A stretch of 64,000 bases of DNA from Mycogone perniciosa (lineage: Eukaryota; Ascomycota; Sordariomycetes; Hypocreales; Hypocreaceae): positions 1 to 64,000 of the forward strand of contig JAOALB010000098.1 of NCBI GenBank assembly GCA_025331125.1, written 5' to 3'. The position numbers and the translations under genes were made by a program. The notes under the pieces are model-generated. The model was given only the letters and a program-made list of their open reading frames with translations, had not been told where the DNA came from and searched no databases. The number at the start of each line of letters is the position of its first letter. Positions within the stretch are counted from its first letter, which is position 1. This document shows, in pieces, positions 35,220 to 44,977 of the stretch.

Positions 35220-38107
35220 ATGTCGTCTACATTCCGCGCTCCCTCAACGATGAGCCAATCTTCCTCGTCGTACTTTCAGAGCACTACTCTCTCAAATGCG
35301 TCCGACAGCAGCTCTGTTGTTCGAGGCCACGATCATGAGGACGCAGACAGCAGATATGCCCGATCGGTTCAGTACACACCCTCTGTTGCAAGCACGAGGC
35401 CCGGCACCACCCGAACTACAATTTCGCGAGCTACGATACGTCCCAGCACGGCTTCGGGTCGCAAGTCTCGAGCAGGCACCACTCCATCAATCCTCGGACT
35501 CAGTGAATCTCACAGTATCGTTTGCGCTGTCAGTGAAGCCCGTGGCGTTTCGCCATCAGTCGGCGTCGCCTTTGTCAATGTCTCTCTCGGTGAAGTTACC
35601 CTCAGTCAGATATGTGATAACCAATCCTATGTCAAGACCATCCACAAGATTCAAATGGCATCGCCTTCTCGAATCATATTCACTTCCGCTGTGTGTCCCC
35701 CCAACAAACCCAGCACGCTCTACTCCCTAGTGAATGAGTTGGTCCCCGAGGCCCAAATCGCCTCCTCTGATCGTTCAGCTTGGTCTGAGAGCGCTGGACT
35801 AGACTACATCCAAAGCCTAGCCTTTGAGAGCGACGTGGAGCCTATCAAAGTTGCCATTCACGGCAAGTATTATGCAGTCTCTTGTTTCTCTGCTGTAGGC
35901 TGCTGTAGTCCCCCTCATTATCCATACGTTCTCACAAGTGCAATCCTAGGCAATGAAGTACATTGAGCATAATTTTACCATCAGCTTCGCCCTACATTCG
36001 TTGCGCATCAGATACCAGCCTTCAGACGACACCATGATGATCGACATTTCTGCAATCCAATCCTTGGAAGTTATGCAAAACATGAGGGCTTCCAAATCCA
36101 AGGACTCCTTGTTCGGATTGCTGAATCATACTGCTACCCCAATGGGGACTCGAATGCTTCGTAGCAATATACTTCAGCCTCCAACTCGCCACGACACGTT
36201 CATCAAGCCTCGTTATGATGCCCTAGAGGAGCTTGCTACCAATGAGGAAATGTTTCGCGAGATCCGTAAAGGCATGTATCTGACCAATACCCGGAGCTCA
36301 ACATAATTCTAATCACCAATGTATAGTTCTTAAGCTATTTCATGACGTTGAGAAACTGCTGACCAAGGTTTGCTTATTCTCCCAACCAATCTACGCAACT
36401 GACCAATGCAGCTCATTACGGTTTCCACCGCCACTGCGGTGTCAGAGGTTGAAGAGCAAATCACTCAAGTTCTCATGGTAAAGGCGTTTCTTGAATCAGT
36501 TCCAGAGCTCCATAGGGCTCTTGGCCCGGCTAGCAGTCCTTTGCTGGTAAAAATTCGCGACCTGTGTTGCCCAGAGATTACAGCCCCAATTCTCAACCAC
36601 ATCAAAAAGGTCATTGAACCAGATGTAACGTACATGAAGTCGGCATTGGACCTGCGGAATCAGCGAACATTCGCTGTCAAATCCGGCATTAGCGGTATGC
36701 TAGATGTGGCTCGTCAGACTTACAAAGAGCTCACAGAGGAAATCCATCAGCATGTGGACGAGGTAAACGGTAGGTATTATGATGGTAGCGTTTCGCCTCC
36801 CCGGTCACTAAGAGCGCTGCAGAGCAGTATCGGCTTAGCGCCCGCCTCAAGTTCGATAATGGCCGTAAGTATTGGCTTCGCCTTAGAGCCGTTGACGTTG
36901 ATGATACGGCGCTACCTCAAGTCCTCATAAACGTGATCCGAAAAAGGGATAGCATCGAGTGCCAGACACTCAGTCTCGTCAAACTCAATCAACGCCTTTC
37001 CGACACATCCAATGAAGTGATTATACGAAGTGATGTAGTCATTCAGACATTGGTCAAGGAACTGCGAGAGGAGGTGCCGCACCTCTTCCGAGCCTGTGAA
37101 TCCATCGCCCTCGTTGATATGATGGCGTCTTTTGGTCAGCTTGCGACAACCCGAGACTATGCCAGACCGGAGATTACAGACACATTGGCGTTGAAGGCTG
37201 CACGACACCCCATTCTAGACAAGGTGAAGCACTGGTGTCGTGGGCTTTTATGCTTAGCGAAAGCTAACTACCAGTGTAGAAGATGTCAAGCGATTTTGTG
37301 CCGAACGATTACTATGCGACTGAGCAGTACTGTTTCCATATTGTAACTGGATGCAATATGAGCGGCAAAAGTACATACATCCGAGCTGTTGCCTTACTAC
37401 AGATCATGGCCCAGATAGGCTCATTTGTTCCCGCGGAATACGCCTCCTTCCCCATTATCCACAACATATTTGCTCGCGTGTCAATGGAGGATAACATTGA
37501 AGCAAGCCTGTCGACCTTCTCCGTTGAAATGCGAGAAATGGCTTTCATTCTCAGAAATGTGGATGAAAAGAGTCTCGCAATAATTGATGAATTAGGCCGC
37601 GGAACAAGCACTAGAGACGGTCTCGCAATCGCCATTGCCATGTCCGAGGCACTAATAGACAGCAAAGCGTCTGTTTGGTTCGCCACACACTTCGTTGAGC
37701 TCGCCCGTGTGCTTGCAGATCGTCCAGGAGTGCTTAACCTCCATCTTGCGTCAGACAGCTCAACCACCCAAGACGGTTTGCCTCATTTGACGATGCTATA
37801 CAAGGCGACTGCGGGCACAGTTGATGACCAGGAACACTACGGTATTCACCTGGCTCGCGCCATGGGAATGCCTCCGAGCTTCATCAAGGTAGCAGAGGAT
37901 GTCGCCAATGATTTGCGACAGAAAAGAGAGTCAAATCAACAAAGATCAGAATCCCGGAAGCTTCTGGCTCGTCGAAAGCTCATTCTGAATCTCCATGAAT
38001 CACTGAAGCTCGCTCTGAACAATGGAAGCCAAAAGACTCTTCTGGGGTATCTTGAGCAGCTCCAAGAAGAGTTCATCGTGCGCATGGAGGAGATTGACAG
38101 CATGTAA
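35220..38107 (+). CDS. MSH4: Meiotic MutS homolog MSH4
   Basis: Six exons (35220-35894, 35950-36271, 36327-36367, 36412-36769, 36823-37223, 37280-38107) give 874 residues. The N-terminal 90 residues are Ser/Thr-rich and disordered. The mismatch-recognition domain I is absent, as expected for MSH4. Connector, core, clamp and ATPase domains follow. The ATPase has Walker A GCNMSGKST, a Walker B/signature block AIIDELGRGTSTRDG and FATHF. MSH4 pairs with MSH5 to stabilise recombination intermediates and promote crossovers in meiosis, in the nucleus. The second intron begins with GC (AAAG-GCATGT) and is the only join I found that keeps VLKLFHDVEKLL in frame. The frame is intact, so meiotic capacity is plausibly retained. 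Confidence 0.93.
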
Positions 38108-38873
38108 GTGGGTCCACGGCTGTAGCTCAAGTGCAGAGTCACGGGATGTCCATCTGCATAACAGCGGGTGTGCGAGGTTCTTGCTATGTTCTACTAAGTA
38201 TATGGTGTACCATTTACTTCTCTGTTATACGGGGCAACTGCTTGATATCACCAGTAGTAAAACTCTAGCTTTCCAACGTTTTATAATACTCGGCGTCATC
38301 CGTTTTCCCTCTTGTCCCTGGCATTTCCCAGGGTTCTTCTTCTGTAGGTGTTGCCTACCTTATCCTTTAACTGGTGTGCATCGGCTGAAGCTTTGGGAGA
38401 CGAACGGCGGGGCTTCAGTTGTAGGATCGAATTCCATTCGCCTTTGTGATTCATTTTCCGTAACATTCTGGATTTCTCAGAATCTTTCCTTTTAGTTCTC
38501 GACTTTGACTGACAGTCATGATGCTAGTTACTACACACAGACGCACTTCACATCATTATGTACGGAGTAATAGTACAGAGCTTCATTGGAGACCTACCCG
38601 AGAGCGAGCACCGGAGGTTCCTGGGGGTCATCCTCCAATGTGTCAGAGATAAAGTAATGGCGAAAATCAGTGCTCTCATTTTTCGTGGTCATTGGGTTAA
38701 CATTAGCTATCCTGGTCTAAATTAGCTTGCCGCCTCAATGCAATGTGTTGATGAGTCTCATGCACACACATTTTCAAACTCTTCCACCAAAACCACCCCC
38801 CCTGTCTACTCCAACTCCGTAGCTATCAAGGTAACAAACGACCTTTTTGGACACATGGGGGAAGTTTTCGCAT
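38108..38873. other. Spacer between convergent MSH4 and MYND genes
   Basis: Two 3' flanks, AT-rich, with one TACGGAGTA copy (38561-38569). No gene seen. Confidence 0.5.
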
Positions 38874-39884
38874 TCAAGACCGTAGTGACTCTGTATTAGC
38901 ATGGCTTAACATATGCAACTTTAACTCAATCGCAAAGCTATTGAGCTTAGTCTTGAAGTCGGCGTTAGAGCCATCAAGTATGTCTGCACCGATGCGCGTG
39001 TTAACGAAGTCGGCGAAGTGCAGTCGAGTCCGTCGCTCCAGCTTGATATCCTCTTGCTGAGCCCGGGTCTTGGCCATGAACGGAAGAGTCGCAAAGTAAT
39101 CCAGATTTTTCGTCTCGGTCGCATCGTAGGTGGTTGGGTTGCTCGAGATTCGGCATGCTTTTTCTGTGAGATACTTACTGAATGGGACAAGAACCTCTCG
39201 GAATCCGTATTGGCAGCCCGTTGTATCGATAATCCATGCCTCTTCGGAAAACAGTCGTGTAACTTTGATGACTGTGTGTGGACATTCGGTGGCATCTGGA
39301 CCAGGGATGAGCTTCGCTGGGACCAACAGCTTTCCGAGACTAAGGTCCAATACTTCGATAGTCGAGGTGACCCCTACAGCATGTAAGTCTCATATACACA
39401 ACTTATTGCCTTGTTTGGCTGTCTCACCTGAAAGAAGCTTCCGAGTCAAACAACCTAATAGCGCCATGGCCGTTGTGCATTGATTAATCGTAAGAGCTGC
39501 CTCCCTATGCTCGGTGTTGGTGGTAAGATGACTCGGAAAGGGACCACGTTTGGTTTGAGCCGTGATCGATCTTTGGTTTTGGTGAAGGTAGAGAATCCCT
39601 TCTCGGAAGTCGATCTTCGTGAGGTCAATGTCGTAATCAACCTCCCTGTACGTCAACAGGGCTGCCTTGAGTAGATGGGCTGCTCGAAGCAGCTTCTTTC
39701 GTTGCTTCATGGCGCGGCAATGAGTCTTATGGCCTGGCAAGTGTTCCGTTTGACAGTCGCGGCCACAGTAGACTGCATTGAGGGAATCGCCGGGCCAGTA
39801 TTCTGGAGCGTCCATGCAGGCAGTACACCTCATCGTTGCGTTTGTCCCGCAGTTTACACATTTTGCAGGATGTGCCGGTGCCAT
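38874..39884 (-). CDS. MYND-type zinc-finger protein
   Basis: Two exons (39884-39428, 39373-38874) give 318 residues. Residues 1-55 hold a MYND finger: CVNCGTNATMRCTAC, then YCGRDCQTEHLPGHKTHC. The rest, from LLRAAHLLKAALLTYREV on, is a helical and then mixed region found in many fungal single-MYND proteins with no assigned function. No SET domain is visible. The MYND finger usually mediates protein-protein contact. The ATG chosen lies just before the finger, where homologous proteins normally start; the open frame extends 26 codons upstream. Canonical intron (GTGAGA...TAG, 54 nt). Confidence 0.8.
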
Positions 39885-40997
39885 CTTGAGTGACGAATAG
39901 GTGTTGGCTGGAAAAAGCTCAGGATTGGAATATAGTGCCAGATGTGAGGTGAGGATGTTCAAAAGACCGAGTTTATGAAGGCGTGGGCATCAACCTGAAC
40001 TGCTGCCTATGCGGGGTTATACATTGCGGCCGGCTGCATGTTTCGCAGGTGAATAGGCAGTGATTCTAGCTAATAATTCATTTGAATCATACAATAGGTG
40101 AGAATTGACCCTATTGTGGTCAAAGAGTTATTCCGAGTTGCTAGAAAGCTGAAAGTGATTTGGGGCATTTTGCAAACGCCTCAAGCAGTTGCGTATTTAG
40201 AAGTACTTGATGATGCTTGTTGATAGGGATCTATTGCTGTACAATTCATAATATGCTGGCTTTATAGGGGGGCTGCTCCATATGGTATAGATATTCCTCT
40301 CACTTGTTACCTGTAGGAGCTCTGTGCGGAATACATGAAAACACTTTCAAGTTCCACTGGGCTATACTATTATCTTTCAGAAGTAGTACCTAAATACAAA
40401 AATATTATCCACTGAGAAGAGCTTATTGTGAATGGTTGTAATAGTTACAGCTGAGCTATGGCCTATACTCAGAAATACAACATGACAAGCGGATACCTAG
40501 CCTGAGATCTACTGTATTTACCGAACCCGATAATTATAGAGGAAACCACATAAATATGCGTGTGAACTTTGATCCTGTTTGAACTGGATAGAGATTGATT
40601 GTGCCGAGGCGTTGCTGCCATTAGTGCGCCACACAGGAGACTGCGCCACAACGCGCCACATCTTTCAGCCGTGCATGTGAAGGTTGTCTCCCTCCCTTCT
40701 CTGATTCGCAACGTCACCACATACGTACTTTGACAACGACACCAGCACGACTCAATGACTCAACAAGCTATGGTGGCGAATTATAGACGCAAGCGAAGGG
40801 CTATAGCTGCCTCTGGTGTGTGGCAGGTAGCCAGGAGGATGCCTATCACAGCGAATTCCCAACAGCCCTGCGTCATGCATCGGATATAAAGGAGGCTGAC
40901 GAAGACTTTGTCCTACAAAATGACAAGATAAAATAGTCTCATCAGGACCTTTAAAATCTCCCCATTATCGACTGTTCAGAGGACAGAGTACGGAGTA
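39885..40997. other. Intergenic spacer and dynamin-like gene promoter
   Basis: AT-rich left half, no gene seen. A TACGGAGTA copy (40989-40997) directly abuts the dynamin-like ATG. Confidence 0.5.
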
Positions 40998-43292
40998 ATG
41001 GGGTCTATGTTTGTCTCCTCTCCGCCTATGCCCACTCCGCTACTTATTAACAGCCGCAGCCGCACACACGCAATGGCCCCAACCATTGGGTCTTCCTTGG
41101 ACGCCCAAGGTCTCGTGAATGAGCAGCGAGGACTGTTGGATCTGATTGACAAGCTCCAATTCGCTCAGCTAGACAATGTCAAGCTCCCACAAATCGTTGT
41201 CGTTGGCGACCAGTCGGCGGGCAAGAGTACAGTCCTCGAAGCCCTCAGCGGCACCCCATTTCCCCGAGATGCTGGTGCTTGTACAAGATTCGCAACGGAA
41301 ATCCGTCTGAGGAGGTCGAAGGAGACGAATCTCAAAGTGTCCATCATCCCCGACAAGAACCGGCCTCACAGCGAACAGACTCGACTACTGCAATATGGCG
41401 GTGATGTCACTCTTGACTTCCCGTTTGATGCTATGATGCGAGATGCGACCGAGCTCATCGCTCCTCGAAACATCCCAGGCCGCTTTGCAGCCAGCGACAT
41501 TCTCGTGGTGGAGAAAACTGGCCCCGAAATGCCCTTGCTCACTCTCGTCGACCTCCCGGGTCTTATCCGCGTGGCCAATCGCGACCAGTCAGAGGCCGAT
41601 ATCCAGACCATCGAGGCACTTTCGGACCGATACATGAAAAGCAGTCGGACCATCATCCTGGCCGTCGTCGGTGGTAACAACGACTACGTTCAGGCGCCTA
41701 TTCTGAAGAAGGCTCGCCATTTCGACCCTACCGGCTCCAGAACCATTGGTGTATTGACCAAGCCGGACATGACGGAAGGTATCGGCCTGGAAGACAAATT
41801 CATCGAGCTGGTTACCAACAAGGACCAAGAAAACAAACTCAAACTCGGCTGGTATGTCCTACTCAACCCAGGACCTGGCGAATACTGGCCATCGCCAGAG
41901 GATCGTAATCGTCGAGAGGTCGACTTCTTTACTCGAGGCAAACGGTCTGTCCTACCGCCACAAATGTGGGGAGTCAGTGCCCTTCGCCAGAAACTCAGCT
42001 CCCAACTCCAGCGACACATTGGGAAGCACGTCAAGTCTCTCCGCCGGCAGATTCAGCAGGCGCTCGATCAGTGTGAAGCTCAACTGAAAGCCATGGGATC
42101 CGGTAAAGATACGATTGAGGAGATGCGTTTTGAGATGGGCGAGCTGTTTACAGCTTCTAGCAACCTCGTCACGCCCGCTGTCAACGGTAATTACAAGAAC
42201 CCCTTTGGCGAGCGGTTCTTTGCCAGACAATCGAGTCCCAAAGGCACACCAGCGCAAAAACTCCGAGCTCGTGTCCGCGAGGAGAGTGAGAGATTCTCGC
42301 GACTTTTCCGCCAACATGGTCGCAAAATCACCTTTGCCTCTGGTGCCAACAATCTCCCTGCTGCTGGCGTTGTTGGTGACCAGTCCAAGAAGGAGTTTGC
42401 TCAGAGGGAGGTTGAGCCTCTTTTGCGACAGATCCGCGGGAATGAACTTCCTCTCGACTCCAATCCCCGAGCTCCGTATATCCTCTTTCAAGACTTCTCT
42501 CATAACTGGCCGGTTATGGCTCAAGAATACAAAGAAAACGTGGGGGTTATCGCGAATGAGTTCCTTGCCGATGTCATCGATCATGTCTGGCCTATGCGGA
42601 TGCAAGACCCCCTGCGCTTCCATTTCCTAGAGATGAAGATGAAAGAGATGATGGAGAATGCAGAAAAGGAACTCGGACGGTTGACAGATGACTTGGAACT
42701 CGAAATCCAGCCATACGATCCAGAGTATGAGGACCGCCTTATCAAATGGCGCGCAGAAGCTACCCAGAATGGGGGCACATATACCGAAGCTGAAGAAGTC
42801 CTGGAGAAGATGCTCATCTACTATGACCTTACTGCCCGGATATTCACACGAAACGTCATCACCCAAGTCGTGGAGCGACACCTTCTCCTGGGCATGCTCG
42901 GATTGTTCAACCCCATTGAGATCCTGCGCATGCCCAATTCAACAGTTGAGGCTATCGCTGCGGAGAATAAAGAGACTCGCGATCGCCGGATGGCTCTTAG
43001 GGCTAGGAAGGTGGCGATTGAAGAGGCGCGGAGTATCTGCGCTAGCTTGGCCATGAGAAGCGAGCTGCGGGTCTACGAGGATGAGCTAGATGACGATGTT
43101 GTGACAGATGATGAGGAGCAACCAGGAGTGAATATGCCCAAGCGCCGTTCCGTATCATCCTCATATGAACCAAACCACCATCAGCCCTCACGCTCACAGG
43201 ACTCTACGCACCGCCAACAAAGGCGCGAAGAACGCCCTCGCCCACCCACTACCTCAGAGCCAGTGCAGCGAACTCCCATCACGCCCAAATAG
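40998..43292 (+). CDS. Dynamin-like GTPase (Mx/Vps1-like fungal group)
   Basis: A single exon of 764 residues. GTPase motifs are intact: G1 GDQSAGKST (about 70-78), G3 DLPGL (about 185), G4 TKPD (about 254). A dynamin middle/stalk region and a GED-like helical part follow (about 600-700), then an acidic patch and a Ser/Pro/Gln/Arg-rich tail. There is no PH domain or membrane anchor. These cytosolic GTPases of filamentous fungi resemble animal Mx proteins; roles are largely unknown and may include membrane remodelling. The annotated end is TAG at 43290-43292, but the frame stays open for 89 further codons to a TGA at 43560-43562 with coding-like composition, so the true protein may be longer. 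A second in-frame ATG (MAPTIG) 26 codons in is also a credible start. Confidence 0.87.
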   Translation: MGSMFVSSPPMPTPLLINSRSRTHAMAPTIGSSLDAQGLVNEQRGLLDLIDKLQFAQLDNVKLPQIVVVGDQSAGKSTVLEALSGTPFPRDAGACTRFATEIRLRRSKETNLKVSIIPDKNRPHSEQTRLLQYGGDVTLDFPFDAMMRDATELIAPRNIPGRFAASDILVVEKTGPEMPLLTLVDLPGLIRVANRDQSEADIQTIEALSDRYMKSSRTIILAVVGGNNDYVQAPILKKARHFDPTGSRTIGVLTKPDMTEGIGLEDKFIELVTNKDQENKLKLGWYVLLNPGPGEYWPSPEDRNRREVDFFTRGKRSVLPPQMWGVSALRQKLSSQLQRHIGKHVKSLRRQIQQALDQCEAQLKAMGSGKDTIEEMRFEMGELFTASSNLVTPAVNGNYKNPFGERFFARQSSPKGTPAQKLRARVREESERFSRLFRQHGRKITFASGANNLPAAGVVGDQSKKEFAQREVEPLLRQIRGNELPLDSNPRAPYILFQDFSHNWPVMAQEYKENVGVIANEFLADVIDHVWPMRMQDPLRFHFLEMKMKEMMENAEKELGRLTDDLELEIQPYDPEYEDRLIKWRAEATQNGGTYTEAEEVLEKMLIYYDLTARIFTRNVITQVVERHLLLGMLGLFNPIEILRMPNSTVEAIAAENKETRDRRMALRARKVAIEEARSICASLAMRSELRVYEDELDDDVVTDDEEQPGVNMPKRRSVSSSYEPNHHQPSRSQDSTHRQQRREERPRPPTTSEPVQRTPITPK

Positions 43293-43562
43293 CCACAGTA
43301 TGAGTTCACAAACAACGGCATAACCCAAGAGTCACCACGCGACTGGGAGCAATCGTATTATACGACTACCTCTACCGAGTCACAGCAAAAGCCGCCGCAC
43401 CATGTACCACCACCTCCTCCTCGGCCCCAGAAGGTGGGATTTGATGACGCTGAGCGGTATTATAATGCAACGCCGCGAGTTGAATCGGCAGGAAGGGGGA
43501 AGGAGAGTGCGCGACAGCGATTGGCGTCGGTAATGCTGGGTGCGAAGAGCTCTCAGAACTGA
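43293..43562 (+). other. In-frame open extension behind the dynamin TAG
   Basis: Eighty-nine sense codons follow the TAG in the same frame, ending in TGA. The encoded tail is Gln/Pro/Tyr-rich (a run of prolines, then KVGFDDAERYYNATPR) and matches the style of the upstream tail. It may be a lost C-terminus, readthrough sequence, or part of an exon reached by splicing out 43152-43292. Confidence 0.6.
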
Positions 43563-43735
43563 GGGAGTGGCAGCTATAGAGAGTGTCGAGATTGTCTGTG
43601 TGTCTTGATATAACAATCCCAGAGCGGATAGAGCACTTGGCATATGTCTTATGCGATGGCAGCATGTTTTTTTTTAGTATTTGTAGTTGTATCAAATCGT
43701 GTAAATTAAACTTGTCACAGATAAAGGAGACTGCC

Positions 43736-44054
43736 TCATCGTGGGATTTCGTAATAACCCCCCATCCAGCCCGTCTCGCATAAAGAGGGTTGTCCTGGGA
43801 TGAACATGGTCTCTTCCTTCAGGTCAATTCTGCCTTTTGAAACCAGCTTTGTGATTGCTTTGAGGTCCCCAGACTCCACGGCAGAGCCAATCACCGAAGA
43901 CATTGGACTCCAGGAGCCATCTCCCAGCATAATATTCGTTGTGAGGACAGCCCAATTTGCTAGGAAGTTGTGGCTCGGCTCGGATGTGCTCATGGATCTG
44001 ACGGAAGCCAATGCGCGAAAGCCATCGTAAACTATTGTAAGTGTTGGTTGCCAT
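43736..44054 (-). pseudogene. Relic of an ankyrin-associated fungal protein module
   Basis: Two overlapping frames together look like one protein start. Frame one, from an ATG at 44054, gives NSLRWLSRIGFRQIHEHIRA; the other continues with NFLANWAVLTTNIMLGDGSW, then SAVESGDLKAITKLVSKGRI, an ankyrin-like helix pair, and stops soon after. A single-base shift near 43965 is needed to join them, and the expected ankyrin repeats are missing. It sits next to other broken incompatibility-type genes. The family identification is by pattern memory and is tentative. Confidence 0.45.
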
Positions 44055-44349
44055 TGTAGACCTTGGCGTTGCCACCTATTTTCTGAGACTGAGATGGAAA
44101 TGCTGCAGTCGGAAACCTAGTAGAGACAATGGGAGAATTGTCATGAGCCGGCCACTCGATTGGACTCGGTTTAATATGTGATGGACTCTTTCCATGACGG
44201 TATCGGGGCACGACAGGCTATTGAGGGTTCGTTTGATATTTTAGAGTAGTATTATCTATATAATACTAGACATAGCGTCGAAAGCCGAGACGCTTACGAA
44301 GTAGATCGATCGTTTTGGTGAATTGTGTACTCCATACGGTTTACTTACA

Positions 44350-44792
44350 ATGGCTGAAGAATCTGGTATCGTCTCTGGTGCTGTTGGAATCGCCTCCATC
44401 TTCATTCAGTACCTGTGTGGTGTGCGTGCAATGCTTCGACTATACTATATCCAGCTCTATTTGCGGATTCTCGGGAGTTCTCTCTCAAGTATCACCTGCA
44501 AGCCCTACCCGAAGAAGACTCACCGGCCCCTTCAAGTGCTGGTAGAGGAAGAGCTCAACCAAATCGGCGATGGTGTCATGAAGGTCAAGACTGCAGATAT
44601 TCCTTCGGACAAATAATGGTCAACGAGAATGCGCGCGTCAGGAATGGAGATGTTATCACTTCTGCTTGGAAAGGAGAAAAGGTTCTACCAACGGGAAGTG
44701 GTAACATGAATGTTGTTGTTATTGAGACTGGCGGGAATGCTAGAGTTCACAATGGGAATACCTACACTGATGTAGATGACTTTTGGGAGTAA
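44350..44792 (+). pseudogene. Decayed HeLo / HET-s-type gene with two-repeat amyloid motif
   Basis: The start MAEESGIVSGAVGIASIF matches the first helix of HeLo-type death-inducing domains, but the frame is then lost and most of the roughly 200-residue domain is missing. A linker, EELNQIGDGVMKVKTADIP, is followed by a one-base frameshift at 44611-44616. In the new frame come two pseudo-repeats, NARVRNGDVITSAWKG (from about 44628) and NARVHNGNTYTDVDDFWE (44736-44789), then TAA. Repeat spacing, the conserved N-A-R-V and N-G, and the final aromatic FW are those of the HET-s prion-forming (amyloid signalling) motif. In Podospora, HET-s is the partner of a neighbouring NLR; here an NLR lies 186 bases away, tail to tail. 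As it stands the gene cannot encode the full death effector. A sequencing indel could explain the frameshift but not the missing domain. Confidence 0.72.
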
Positions 44793-44977
44793 GCAGGGTT
44801 ATAATGATGGCGTTTGCAACGTCTTCCTTGCTGCCTTTGGTTATATGTACAGATTAGCGATGCTAATAACCCACGCTATAAGAACTTATGTCTAACAATT
44901 ATAATCGCTACCGTGGCTCACAGATGAATTCCCCCGTCTTTCCTCTGACAAAGGCACATTCGGTTCATAACATCAAA

